A stretch of 64,000 nt of DNA. It comes from Paenibacillus doosanensis (GTDB taxonomy: Bacteria; Bacillota; Bacilli; Paenibacillales; NBRC-103111). This document shows, in pieces, positions 10,263 to 18,967 of this stretch. The number at the start of each line of letters is the position of its first letter. Position 1 is the first letter of the stretch. The stretch is from positions 62,001-126,000 of the forward strand of contig NZ_JANYUY010000015.1 of NCBI RefSeq assembly GCF_025060755.1. The letters run 5' to 3'. The notes under the pieces were generated by a model. That model was not told the DNA's origin. It searched no databases and saw only the letters and a list, made by a program, of their open reading frames with translations. Both the position numbers and the translations under genes were made by a program.

Positions 10263-11303
10263 TCACGTTTCCGTCACATAAGCGGTTAACAGCGCGATCG
10301 TATTCCATAACGCATCGCCGTGCGTCCGTTCCATGCCGTGCGAGGCATGTACGCCGGGGCCGATCAGCGCGGCCCGGATATTGCTGCCTCCGCGCAGCGC
10401 GGCCGAGGCGTCGGAGCCGTACTGCGGATAAATATCGACGGCGTAGCCCAGTCCGTCGCGCTTGGCAAGCTCGATCAGCTTGGTTGTCATATGATAATCG
10501 TAAGGGCCCGAGGAATCTTTGGCGCAGATCGAAACGTCATGCTCCGCGCAGGACAAGTCCTCCCCCATCGCCCCCATATCGACGGCAAGCAATTCGTCGA
10601 TCTCCGGCGGCAGGTAAGCGGCACCATGGCCGACTTCCTCATAGGTGCTGATAAACAGCTTTAATGAATAGGCAGGGGCGATGTTTTCGCGGCGCAGCAG
10701 CTCCAGCATCCCGAACAGCGCGGCGACCCCTGCTTTATCGTCCAAGTGGCGCGACTTGATATAACCGCTGCTCAGGAAGCGGGTACGCGGATCGAACGAG
10801 ATGAAGTCGCCGACGCCGATGCCGAGCTGCTTGACTTCCTCCTCGGAAGAAACCCGTTCATCCAGCCGAATCTCCATCACCGCTTCCTCCCGCTTCAGCT
10901 CTCTCGCGTCCGGATATACGTGAACGGAAGGCTTCGTCGTCAGGATCGTTCCTTCGTAAACGCGCCCGTCCCGCGTATGAACGAGGCAGTACTCATTCTC
11001 GACGGCGCCCATCATAAACCCGCCTACCGAAGTAAAGCGCAGCGCTCCATCTTTTTTAATGGAACGAACCATCGCTCCCAGCGTATCGACATGACCCGAT
11101 AACCCGACGACGCGTCCTTCCTGCCGCCCGGGCACGGTGATAACGCCGCCGCCCTTATTCGTATAGGAGACGGACAGCCCCAGCCTGCCCGCCTCCTCGG
11201 CGACCACCTTCATAATCGGGTGGCAGTAGCCGCTCGGGCTTGGCGTAAGCAGCAGCCGCTCCAGCAATCGAAGCACATATTCGCGGTTGATCTTGGATTT
11301 CAT
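10263..11303 (-). CDS. M42 family metallopeptidase
   Basis: A 346-residue zinc/cobalt aminopeptidase of the M42 (glutamyl aminopeptidase, FrvX/YsdC) family. Metal ligands and the catalytic Glu are in the usual places: GHVDTLG (His, Asp), RHLDDKAGV (bridging Asp), STYEEVGHGA (catalytic Glu pair), AVDMGAMG (Asp) and the C-terminal HASHGMERTH (His). These enzymes form large tetrahedral dodecamers and trim peptides in the cytosol. The ATG at 11303 has AAGGAGCC upstream. It is a single gene, divergent from the ASCH gene. Confidence 0.93.
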   Translation of the reverse strand: MKSKINREYVLRLLERLLLTPSPSGYCHPIMKVVAEEAGRLGLSVSYTNKGGGVITVPGRQEGRVVGLSGHVDTLGAMVRSIKKDGALRFTSVGGFMMGAVENEYCLVHTRDGRVYEGTILTTKPSVHVYPDARELKREEAVMEIRLDERVSSEEEVKQLGIGVGDFISFDPRTRFLSSGYIKSRHLDDKAGVAALFGMLELLRRENIAPAYSLKLFISTYEEVGHGAAYLPPEIDELLAVDMGAMGEDLSCAEHDVSICAKDSSGPYDYHMTTKLIELAKRDGLGYAVDIYPQYGSDASAALRGGSNIRAALIGPGVHASHGMERTHGDALWNTIALLTAYVTET

Positions 11304-11409
11304 CTTTATCGGCTCCTTCGGATCGTTGTATCGGATCTATCTCCATTTGCTATCGGTAATTTTTTCATGTAAGCTAACAAATGAATAATTTCAGGGAGGA
11401 ATACACTAT

Positions 11410-11742
11410 ATGCCAGAAACATTGCCGCCAAAAACCTGTTCTATCGAACGTCTTGTAACCGTTGCGGAAGACGTGGAAAAAGTCATTCGCGGGGAAAAGA
11501 CCGCGACCCGCCGCAACGGCCGCTACGCCGATCCCGGTGAAATCATGGAGCTTCAAGGCCAACAATTCGAGGTTCACAAAGTTTATCAGCAATCGCTCGG
11601 CGAATTAACGGACGCAGACGTTCAAGCCGAAGGCTACGCCGATGTGGAGAGCTACAAAAACTATATTCTGTCCATGCATGCAGGCATGCCATGGCTTCCT
11701 CACATGAAAGTGTGGGTTCACGAATTCCGCCGGGTTCAATAA
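11410..11742 (+). CDS. ASCH-domain-like protein, 110 aa
   Basis: A small soluble protein. The pattern VEKVIRGEKTATRRNGRYADPGEIMELQG matches ASCH-type proteins, in which a beta barrel with a conserved G-x-K-T-x-T/R patch is thought to bind RNA or nucleotides. The C-terminal part (MHAGMPWLPHMKVWVHEF) is also typical of the Bacillus members. The function is unproven. The ATG at 11410 follows GGGAGG by 9 nt, and the gene ends at a terminator. Confidence 0.7.
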   Translation: MPETLPPKTCSIERLVTVAEDVEKVIRGEKTATRRNGRYADPGEIMELQGQQFEVHKVYQQSLGELTDADVQAEGYADVESYKNYILSMHAGMPWLPHMKVWVHEFRRVQ

Positions 11743-11790
11743 CGAACTTAAGGCAAGTCTTGGGAATTCGCATCCTTTTTAAGCAAGCGC

Positions 11791-11831
11791 AAACAGTGTA
11801 GTCTTCATTAAATGAATGCTACACTGTTTTA
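11791..11831 (+). terminator. intrinsic terminator after the ASCH-like gene
   Basis: AAACAGTGTAG (11791-11801) pairs perfectly with CTACACTGTTT (11819-11829), followed by TTTTA. Confidence 0.8.
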
Positions 11832-11861
11832 TTCACCATTTCAAGTTTGGAGGCTTATCTT

Positions 11862-12293
11862 TTGTATTCGTGGCTCGTTTTCATTCATGCGGTAAGCGCG
11901 ATGGTTTCCATCGGACCTTTTTTCGTCCTTATTCCTATGCTTGGCAAGCTTCGTACTGCCGAAGACGCCGTATTGTCCTCTTATCTCGATTCATTTCATT
12001 TTGTCGTCCGTTTGTCCAAGCATTCCGGGCATGTCCTCGTTTTCTCCGGACTGCTGCTCCTTTGGCTCGGCGGTTGGCCGTGGAATACCCCCTGGATTGC
12101 GGGTACGTTCGTCGTGCTGTTCGCCTCGTTGTTTTTTATGGCTCGCGCCTTTTCGCCGACGATACGCAAACTGCGCCAGCCTGACCACGACCGGAATAAG
12201 CTGGTGCGCAAGCTGACGCGTTCATTGTACATCTATATGTTTGTGCTGTTCGTTATGCTCTGGCTGATGATGATGAAGCCGGCCCTTTGGTGA
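11862..12293 (+). CDS. four-helix integral membrane protein, DUF2269-like
   Basis: A 143-residue membrane protein with four predicted helices. The first holds a His in WLVFIHAVSAMVSIGPFFV. A second His-containing motif, LSKHSGHVLVFSGLLLLW, starts helix two, and a short charged loop follows helix three. The pattern resembles the DUF2269 family of small membrane proteins with buried His residues, possibly heme-linked; the function is unknown. The TTG at 11862 has TTGGAGG 8 nt upstream and is preferred to the TTG at 11847, which lies within that site. It has no operon partner. Confidence 0.7.
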   Translation: MYSWLVFIHAVSAMVSIGPFFVLIPMLGKLRTAEDAVLSSYLDSFHFVVRLSKHSGHVLVFSGLLLLWLGGWPWNTPWIAGTFVVLFASLFFMARAFSPTIRKLRQPDHDRNKLVRKLTRSLYIYMFVLFVMLWLMMMKPALW

Positions 12294-12331
12294 ACGCCTC
12301 GCGGGTACCGGCTTTTCGTTTGCTTCTCAAG

Positions 12332-12622
12332 TTAGGATTCGAAATCGACGCAAATGCTCGTGCCGTCCAGCACCCGCTTCATATGGGCCTTTACTTCCTC
12401 GTGAACCGGATGAGTATCGTATACGGCGAGATCTTCCACCGAATCGAATTTCGTAATCAGGGCGATATCGTACGATCTCTCCAAATGCAGCACATCGGTC
12501 CCTACTTCAATATGCCTTAGGACTTCAATTTTTCCTTCCATATTCTCCAGTACGCGGACGGTCGCTTGAACCGATTCCGGGCTGCGGTCTTTCAATTTGA
12601 ACAGAACAATATGTGTTAGCAT
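12332..12622 (-). CDS. Dabb-family (stress-responsive A/B barrel) protein
   Basis: A 96-residue single domain with the Dabb pattern: the start MLTHIVLFKLKDRSPE, then a central VGTDVLHLERSYDIALITKF and the C-terminal HPVHEEVKAHMKRVLD. Such proteins form dimeric ferredoxin-like barrels. They are widespread and mostly of unknown role; some are enzymes on small aromatic or polyketide substrates. The ATG at 12622 is preceded by GAAGGAGAG. It lies downstream of the PP2C gene by 48 bp and may share its transcript. Confidence 0.88.
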   Translation of the reverse strand: MLTHIVLFKLKDRSPESVQATVRVLENMEGKIEVLRHIEVGTDVLHLERSYDIALITKFDSVEDLAVYDTHPVHEEVKAHMKRVLDGTSICVDFES

Positions 12623-12670
12623 GACGGCTCTCCTTCATTCAATCTCCTGTTTTTCAGCCTGTTTATTATA

Positions 12671-13540
12671 TCACTTTCTCCATTCGACGGGGAATAGCAT
12701 ACGAATGTTTTTCATTCGATGACAAGCTCTTCTCCATCCGGTAAACGAAGGATTTAACGGCTTCAAGAGCAGCACGCTGATATTGTCGTTGGAACGGTTG
12801 TCCAATGCCCGGTCGACCAGAACGTCGCTTAGCTGCTGAACATCGGTATTCGCTTTGTCGTGTTCAATAAGCAGCCGCTCCATCACGCTGTCGGTTATAC
12901 GATTATAGAAGCCGTCGCTGCATAGCACGAACAAACTGCCGGGAGTATAAAAGCCGGTACGCCGAATCAGCTGAAGCTCTTTATGGGCTCCCAGACATTG
13001 AAGCAGCATGTTCCGCCGGGGATGTCTGCGCGCCTGCTGCTTGGACAGCCTCCCTCTGCGAACCTGCTCCGAAATCCAAGACTGGTCTTTGGTCATTTGC
13101 CGTAAATGGCCGCGGTTAAAGTGGTACACTCTGCAATCACCGATGTGGAATATAAAGAACGTTTCATTCAGCAGAAAAAGCAGGGTCAGAGTGGTGCTTA
13201 TCTGACATCCTGCATCATTGCCAAGCCTAATCAGTTCTTCGTTGATCGCGCGAAACAGCCGGCTGACCTCAGGGTTCAGCCGCAGCCAGAAATCGGCTTC
13301 GCGAAACAACGGGTGCAGCTGCCCGTCAAGCCAATGTCTGACTTGGTTCAGCGCAGTTTCACTTGCTTTGCTTCCGTCTCCGCTTCCTCCTACTCCGTCT
13401 GCAATGGCAGCAACCGCATACGGTTCGCCCCGGCTCGTCGTTCCGATTCTTAACAGCGACCGGTCTTCATTGATCATACGAAACCAACCCGGATGAGTGG
13501 CTGCCCCATAGTGCCAGTTTACGGCAAATGTTGTTTTCAA
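12671..13540 (-). CDS. PP2C-type Ser/Thr protein phosphatase
   Basis: A 289-residue PPM/PP2C phosphatase. Metal-binding motifs are present: NEDR near the N-terminus, AAIADGVGGSGDG, HIGDCRVYHF, LCSDGFYNRITD and the C-terminal NDNISVLLL. No membrane segment is seen. It starts with TTG three bases after the stop of the FHA-domain gene and closes the Tad pilus locus. An FHA protein and a PP2C enzyme imply phospho-Thr control of the pilus or of its export, but no matching kinase lies in the window. The C-terminal tail after residue 255 is basic. Confidence 0.92.
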   Translation of the reverse strand: MKTTFAVNWHYGAATHPGWFRMINEDRSLLRIGTTSRGEPYAVAAIADGVGGSGDGSKASETALNQVRHWLDGQLHPLFREADFWLRLNPEVSRLFRAINEELIRLGNDAGCQISTTLTLLFLLNETFFIFHIGDCRVYHFNRGHLRQMTKDQSWISEQVRRGRLSKQQARRHPRRNMLLQCLGAHKELQLIRRTGFYTPGSLFVLCSDGFYNRITDSVMERLLIEHDKANTDVQQLSDVLVDRALDNRSNDNISVLLLKPLNPSFTGWRRACHRMKNIRMLFPVEWRK

Positions 13541-13543
13541 GCG

Positions 13544-15274
13544 CTACAACCCCATTTTAAAAATAAATTCAGTATTCACGATTTTCACGACGTCGCCTTC
13601 CTGCAGCTCATAAATCCGGTACGGCGCCAGCAAATCGCCGTTTACATACGTGCCGTTGCGGGAGCCCAGGTCTTTGACCCCGTAGCTGTCTCTGTCTCGG
13701 ACAATTTCCGCGTGAAGCCGGGACACTCCCAGTTCCTTATGCTCGTAATCGACCTCTTGCCCGGCGCGGCCGATGACAAAGCACGGCTTGTCAAGTCTGA
13801 TTTTGGCAGCCCGTTCGCCATGCCCGGTCTCCAAATACGGAACATGCGGATGCGGAGCTCCCTCCATGCCCGGTTTAAGCAAAACCGTTGCATCCGGAGG
13901 ACCCAGCAGCGTAGTCCGCTGCTCCAGCGACTCGTAGTAGCTTCGGTTTACGCCGCCCGAATCCGGCTCTTCGCGATCCGTCTGCCGGACGGGTTCAGGC
14001 ATCCGCTCGATAATCCCGGCGAAACGCGAAGGCTGGGCGGGCGGCTGCTTCTCGGAAGCCGCATTCGACATCAGGAAGGAGGATAACGAGGATGACGGTT
14101 CGGCGGACGCCGGTTTGTTCAGGCGCGCCAGAATCGCTTCCGGAGAAACGGCTTCCCGCGCTCCCCCGTCTTCCTCTATCACTTCGGAAGAGAGCTCGGC
14201 CGCCTCTCTGGACGGCAGCCATATGGCCAGCCCGACGAACGCCAGGTCGCCGATCAGCAGAGACAACCCGCCGCAAATGTATAACCAAGCCTCGCCCGGA
14301 TGCTCAAGATACTGTTTCCACACGAGACAAAGACCGAGGATGCTTATCAGAATGATGGGCAGCCTGAATTTCTGCGCTGCCTTCCGACCCTCCGCGCCCT
14401 CACCGCGTTGGCCCTTGACGCCCTCAAGCGGCGGTGTATCCGGGGCGGAAGCTGTCCGCGAGTCTTCCTGGACGGGAATGCCGATTTCACCGTATGCTTC
14501 CGCCAGAAACGGTATAGCCCCGGCTGACGGCGGCTGAGCCTGCGGCGATTCCGCCGCTGCCCTCTCTGTCCGTTGGAAAGCCGCCGCCCCTCCTTCTCCC
14601 GCCTTGGATGCCGGTATCGGAGCCGGGGAAACCCTCGGCACATCCGCTCCGTCAAGAGGAGTAAGCATCGGCGCCTGCGCATTCTCTTGCCCTCCCGTAT
14701 GCATATGCTTCAGCAGCAAAGCCTTGAGGCCCGGCAGGTTGAACGCAGCGTCGCCAAGGTAACTCATCAGTTCCTGGTATCCGCTGCCGGCAAGCTCCGA
14801 CACTTTGTGCACCAGCCTTGAAGCCAACTGCTGCAGCTCTGCGGCGACCGGCTGCTTATCCGGCAATTCCTTCACCGGAACGTATGTAATATATATATCG
14901 GTCACGTGAGCCCCACAATAAATATAATCTTCCTGAATCATGTATTTTCCTTCTTGCAGCATGTTGACGCCGCTTTCCGCCACCGTATCCGCGATCAAAT
15001 AAAGCAGCGTAAAAAACTGCTTCATGGACAAGCTCTCCAGCCGGAGGCGATGCGACAGCATCCGTTTATCCGTAATGTTGTAACATAAGCGGATATTTCC
15101 GTCCAGTTCCTCCGCCTGCATGTCTAACAAACGGGGAATACGGTTCGCCAGCAGCATATTAAGCTGAAACGCCGACAGCTCGTCCCTGCGCAGCCCGTTT
15201 TCCTTAAACAGCACCATGTAATGGCCGTTCAGATTGCTGTAATCGACTTGTAATCCGTATATAACCTGTTGCAA
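13544..15274 (-). CDS. DUF6382-like/FHA-domain membrane protein
   Basis: A 576-residue protein in three parts. Residues 1-195 form a globular domain resembling DUF6382, seen with FHA proteins in Firmicutes Tad loci. Residues about 195-300 are Pro/Ala/Gly-rich and probably disordered. Two membrane helices follow (LPIILISILGLCLVW, then a second around ICGGLSLLIGDLAFVGLAIW). After another disordered linker, the C-terminal FHA domain (about 490-576) has FVIGRAGQEVDY, GVSRLHAEI and DLGSRNGTYVNG, the phospho-Thr-binding loops. The start is TTG with AAAGGAGGG upstream. It sits between the prepilin peptidase and the PP2C gene. Confidence 0.88.
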   Translation of the reverse strand: MQQVIYGLQVDYSNLNGHYMVLFKENGLRRDELSAFQLNMLLANRIPRLLDMQAEELDGNIRLCYNITDKRMLSHRLRLESLSMKQFFTLLYLIADTVAESGVNMLQEGKYMIQEDYIYCGAHVTDIYITYVPVKELPDKQPVAAELQQLASRLVHKVSELAGSGYQELMSYLGDAAFNLPGLKALLLKHMHTGGQENAQAPMLTPLDGADVPRVSPAPIPASKAGEGGAAAFQRTERAAAESPQAQPPSAGAIPFLAEAYGEIGIPVQEDSRTASAPDTPPLEGVKGQRGEGAEGRKAAQKFRLPIILISILGLCLVWKQYLEHPGEAWLYICGGLSLLIGDLAFVGLAIWLPSREAAELSSEVIEEDGGAREAVSPEAILARLNKPASAEPSSSLSSFLMSNAASEKQPPAQPSRFAGIIERMPEPVRQTDREEPDSGGVNRSYYESLEQRTTLLGPPDATVLLKPGMEGAPHPHVPYLETGHGERAAKIRLDKPCFVIGRAGQEVDYEHKELGVSRLHAEIVRDRDSYGVKDLGSRNGTYVNGDLLAPYRIYELQEGDVVKIVNTEFIFKMGL

Positions 15275-15316
15275 GCGAGAACGCCCTCCTTTCTCTTTTT
15301 TTCATACGGTAAACAT

Positions 15317-15829
15317 TTAAATGAACTGGATATAGGCCGTGACCGCCGCCGGAAGCACCGCCCACATAAATGGAAAACGCAGATGATGCGACGAGCGGAC
15401 GTACGGTTTCCACTGCTTCCTGTCTTTCCAGAGAAACGTGCCGAACAGCAGCATGAAGATTCTGCTCCAGGTGTTCTTCCACTGCCGGCGCCACAATAAA
15501 ATGACGCAGCCGACCAATGCGGCATAAAGCAGCGAGTACATCATACTTTGCAAAACGAGCTCGCCGCCCGTCAATGCTCCGATAGCGCCGAACAATTTGA
15601 CGTCCCCGGCGCCGACGGCACGGATTAAATACAAGACCAGCATGGGCGCGAAGCCGACCGCCGTACCGATCAGCGCATAACGGACGCCGGCCGTTCCGGA
15701 CATAGCCGCATGGATAGCCATCCCCGCGAGCCAGCCTGAAGCCGTCAGCGCGTTCGGGATTTTATGCTTCCGCACATCCGTTATAAAAGCGGCTATAAGC
15801 AGACAACCTGCCGCTATTGTCGTTATCAT
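15317..15829 (-). CDS. tadV: prepilin peptidase (A24 family, TadV/CpaA type)
   Basis: A 170-residue membrane aspartyl protease that cuts the leader peptides of Flp pilin and TadE-like pseudopilins. Both catalytic Asp motifs are present: ITDVRKHKIPN (Asp near residue 18) and GAGDVKLFGAIGA. Four to six membrane helices are predicted. It lacks the N-terminal methylation domain of large PilD enzymes, as usual for Tad systems. The ATG overlaps the stop codon of the upstream TadE-like gene by four bases. Confidence 0.92.
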   Translation of the reverse strand: MITTIAAGCLLIAAFITDVRKHKIPNALTASGWLAGMAIHAAMSGTAGVRYALIGTAVGFAPMLVLYLIRAVGAGDVKLFGAIGALTGGELVLQSMMYSLLYAALVGCVILLWRRQWKNTWSRIFMLLFGTFLWKDRKQWKPYVRSSHHLRFPFMWAVLPAAVTAYIQFI

Positions 15830-16599
15830 CCTGCACCTCCCACCCAGGCTCGTTCATAAGCTTTCTTGCGAATCACGACCGTTTTTTTGAAAAACGGCAC
15901 GGATAGCGGCAGCTCGTACTGCGCTTCAATTCCGATAAAGGCGTTCTCTTTATGCTCGAAATCCGGCAAAGTGACGTTCGTTACTTTAAGTCTTTCTTCC
16001 TTTAACCGGGCGGTATTGGCGTAATGGTAAACAATCGGGGTAAACGCGGCGTTGACCAGCGGTTTATATGCTTCCTCCAGCTTTTGCTTCGCCTCCTCGG
16101 TCTTCGCATTCCCGAGTTCCTCAAGATGCTCTCTGTACGTTTTCTCCCAGCCCACCAGCTTAATCACCGGGTCCGGAATCCAGCGCTCGTAGTCTTCAAC
16201 GAATTGCTCTGTATCGACCGCTTTTTGTTTGGCGGAGTCGATCGAATCGAGCACCCGGTCGACCCAGCCGCTGGCCGAGCTGTCATTCCATTTATTTCTC
16301 GCTTCCTGATACAATAAATCGACCGGATACATGTTCACGGCCATGATCTTCGTCGTCTCGGAGACCGCAGATTGCAGCGCCATTTCCGCCAAAGATATTT
16401 GCAGGAAAGCGATCAGCATCAGGATAAAGGACAGGAACAACGGCAATACCAGCGACGCCTCCAGGACGATCCCTCCCTCGTCTTTCCGAAGCAGCTCCGG
16501 CCTGCTCCATCGCTTCCATCGTTCCCATTGTTTCCATTGTTTCCGTTGTTTCCGTTGCTTCCATCGTTTCAGCGAACCGTCGCTTTGAGCGGACTGCAT
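15826..16599 (-). CDS. TadE-like pseudopilin with a 9-bp-repeat basic/Trp segment
   Basis: A 257-residue Tad minor pilin. The frame is open further up, but the ATG at 16599 overlaps the TadG-like stop codon (TGATG) and has GGGGTGAT before it. Residues 44-65 form the single hydrophobic helix (IVLEASLVLPLFLSFILMLI). They are preceded by Gly43 and carry Glu five residues on, as at a prepilin cleavage site. Residues 11-31 are seven tandem Lys-(Arg/Gln)-(Trp/Arg) tripeptides coded by a 9-bp repeat, which would be in the cytoplasmic leader and removed by the peptidase. The rest is extracellular, with charged helices. It is co-transcribed within the Tad operon. Confidence 0.85.
   Translation of the reverse strand: MQSAQSDGSLKRWKQRKQRKQWKQWERWKRWSRPELLRKDEGGIVLEASLVLPLFLSFILMLIAFLQISLAEMALQSAVSETTKIMAVNMYPVDLLYQEARNKWNDSSASGWVDRVLDSIDSAKQKAVDTEQFVEDYERWIPDPVIKLVGWEKTYREHLEELGNAKTEEAKQKLEEAYKPLVNAAFTPIVYHYANTARLKEERLKVTNVTLPDFEHKENAFIGIEAQYELPLSVPFFKKTVVIRKKAYERAWVGGAG
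16507..16569 (-). repeat. 9-bp tandem repeat, seven copies, inside the TadE-like gene
   Basis: Read on the minus strand, seven units follow the pattern AAR-CRA-YGG, for example AAACAATGG, with small changes between copies. They code a Lys-(Gln/Arg)-(Trp/Arg) tripeptide repeat. Since units are 9 bp, gain or loss of copies keeps the frame. Confidence 0.85.
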
Positions 16600-18878
16600 C
16601 AGTATGCCATCACCCCTGTCTTCGTGATCAGACATCTGCCCTGCTCCACCTGACATGAACTGAGCCCGGTCTTTCCAAGCTGTTTCATGAGTCCGGGAAG
16701 AAACCACAGCTTGATCGAGGTCGTCGCGGTTCCGGAGATGTAGGTTGAGGTTTGCAGCAAATCTTGGCCGGTGTTGAGCTGGATCAACGCTTGCATCCGT
16801 GCCAGCATCACCTCGTCGCGGCTGTGCAGCAGAAAGAACAGACGCAAGTAATCCTTGTAGCTCATCTCGAAAAAGCTGCCAAGCTTCTTGGATAAGGGCA
16901 CCATCCCGCCTTGAACGAGCTTAGTCATATCCTGCTGAGCTTGCATCGCTCCTTCGGCGACGGCCGCCAGGAAGACGAGCAGCGGCGACCCGACGTTCAA
17001 CATCTCATTTTTCGGCTCCAGCAACGCTTCTGCCGTTCCGATGGCAAGCCGGAATGCGAACATCTCCGCATAAGCTAATGAATAATTGCCTGAGCATGAT
17101 CCTGCTCCGTAGAGCAAATATTCCAGCTCTTGATTAACGAGGGCGTGCTTGGCAGGCTGGGACAGCTCTTGCGAAGCTTTGGGCTGACCGTTCTTGTCTT
17201 TCTCCAAACCAAGCGTTCTGTAGCTGAACTTGCTGACGGCGAATTCATCGACGTAAAACTCGTCCCGCACATCGACAAGCAAATCCGTGAGCCCGCCGAT
17301 CAGCTTCATTGCGCTGGCTCCGGCTTTATCCGCGTTGTCTAGCTCTATAACGGGAACCGGCTGGGTCGGGCTGCCCGCTTGATTAGCCTCCAAATAAGCT
17401 TGATAATAGCCTTTGCTTCCTTTGGACGGGTTTCCTTGCAGCGTAATGTACTTCTCTTTCATAGCGTCCGCGCCCGAGACGCTGCAAATCCCGAGCACCT
17501 GGGTAGCTTGATCCAGATAAGCCTGGGCTTTGTTTCTTTGCTCCTTCTTCGAAGTCGCGACAGCCGACCTGTACCGATTCCGCTCCGTTTCCTTGGCGCC
17601 TTGCGACGCTTGCAAATCCTGCGCTTGCTTCCAGAATGACTGCAGCGTCGTTTTAGCATTTTTGTAATTGCCCTGATCGAACAGCACGACCGCGGCAAGC
17701 TGGGACTTCAGACCCGAGAAGGTCGCGACGACCGCCGAGGCCTTGCTTCCGTAATCGTCAAGCTCGGCTCTGGAAATAAGGTGAATCGATTGAAACGATT
17801 GATTGGCGTCCATCGCCGCCGAAGACGCGTTCTGAGTCTGCACGGCGCGCAGCTCGTCATTGAGCTGATCGTTGGCAGTCTTGGCTTGATTCAGCGCCTC
17901 TTCGAACGCCTTGATCAGCTCCTGCAGCTGATCCGCGTCATCGCTGGATTTCAGCTTCAGCGCCGCAAGCAGCTTGGCATATTCCAGCAAATCGTCAAGC
18001 AGCTTCTCCCAATCCTTAATTTTGGCGTACAACTGTTGAATCTTCTCTATGATGTCTTTCCGCTTGTCCCTAAGGGAGCTGATTGCGCCGGCAGCGCCCG
18101 CCCCCGCTTGCCGCCAGGAATCGATCCTGCTGTCGATCCGGTCCAGATCGTCATCCAAATCGTCGATCTCCTTCTTGGCATCCTGAATCGACCGCTTGAC
18201 CCCTTCTACGGTATGAATGCCCACCTTATCGCTCAGTGCGTTCAAGTCCGCCAAATGCGTTTCGTAAAAGGGCTGTATCGTCGCCGCCTTTTGATAAATA
18301 GCGCTCCACTTGCTCCAGGCTTTGTCCAGCTGCGCGTCCCTTTCCTCCAGCAGCTTCTCGATCTTGGCGGCATTTTGTCCGAACTGTGAGGCTTGACCCA
18401 TCACGTTCGCCAGATTCGTTTTTTTGAACTTGTCGGCGATTTCCAGAGAATAGATGATCGGAGCGCGGTATTTCATCTCCTCCAAAATCTGCTGCTTCAA
18501 GATCGAATGACTGCCCAAGGAATAATCGGAAGTCAGCGTCGAATTATCCTTCTCCAGCTTCTGATCGATAAACTGAAAGGATGAAGGTCCGAGAGAGCCG
18601 GACAGATTGCCTTCGACGGCGCGGAAAAACAAAGCCTTCTCCTGCTCCTCCGGCTGAGCCAGCGCGTAAAGACCGTATGCGTGCAGAGCGGGAGAAAAGG
18701 AGGACAACGTCGAACGCACTCCCGTCTTTACCGCATTTTCCGCTTCCTTCTCCGATACTTGAATGCGCGCGAAATCGATCAGCAGAGCGCAAAATAAAAA
18801 TATCGGCACGAGCACAAGCAATAAATAGATTGAAACGGCGCCATGCTGCTCCGCGATCAACCGCCGCAGCCTTCTCAC
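16599..18878 (-). CDS. TadG-like pilus assembly protein with long coiled coil
   Basis: A 759-residue protein with one N-terminal membrane helix (SIYLLLVLVPIFLFCALLIDF) after the short basic leader MRRLRRLIAEQHG. The first residues resemble TadG/TadE-type pseudopilins, but a Tyr stands where the conserved Glu5 is expected. Residues about 150-460 are rich in heptad-like charged repeats (DDLDRIDSRIDSW, RKDIIEKIQQLYAKIKDWEK), a long extracellular coiled coil. The C-terminal third is mixed and Ala/Leu-rich. This matches the large proteins of Firmicutes Tad loci that are exposed outside the membrane. The start is GTG with AAAGGGGG upstream. Confidence 0.82.
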   Translation of the reverse strand: MRRLRRLIAEQHGAVSIYLLLVLVPIFLFCALLIDFARIQVSEKEAENAVKTGVRSTLSSFSPALHAYGLYALAQPEEQEKALFFRAVEGNLSGSLGPSSFQFIDQKLEKDNSTLTSDYSLGSHSILKQQILEEMKYRAPIIYSLEIADKFKKTNLANVMGQASQFGQNAAKIEKLLEERDAQLDKAWSKWSAIYQKAATIQPFYETHLADLNALSDKVGIHTVEGVKRSIQDAKKEIDDLDDDLDRIDSRIDSWRQAGAGAAGAISSLRDKRKDIIEKIQQLYAKIKDWEKLLDDLLEYAKLLAALKLKSSDDADQLQELIKAFEEALNQAKTANDQLNDELRAVQTQNASSAAMDANQSFQSIHLISRAELDDYGSKASAVVATFSGLKSQLAAVVLFDQGNYKNAKTTLQSFWKQAQDLQASQGAKETERNRYRSAVATSKKEQRNKAQAYLDQATQVLGICSVSGADAMKEKYITLQGNPSKGSKGYYQAYLEANQAGSPTQPVPVIELDNADKAGASAMKLIGGLTDLLVDVRDEFYVDEFAVSKFSYRTLGLEKDKNGQPKASQELSQPAKHALVNQELEYLLYGAGSCSGNYSLAYAEMFAFRLAIGTAEALLEPKNEMLNVGSPLLVFLAAVAEGAMQAQQDMTKLVQGGMVPLSKKLGSFFEMSYKDYLRLFFLLHSRDEVMLARMQALIQLNTGQDLLQTSTYISGTATTSIKLWFLPGLMKQLGKTGLSSCQVEQGRCLITKTGVMAY

Positions 18879-18967
18879 GTAAATCCCCCTTTCTATATGT
18901 CAATAAGCTCCTTAGCCGGTGATTCCAACATGACGCAGGGGCATAATGCCGGATGCAATGCACAGTT

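Noticed and set aside
16507-16569. Tandem repeat as a CRISPR array
   Set aside because: Units are 9 bp with no spacers and lie inside a coding frame. No cas gene is nearby.
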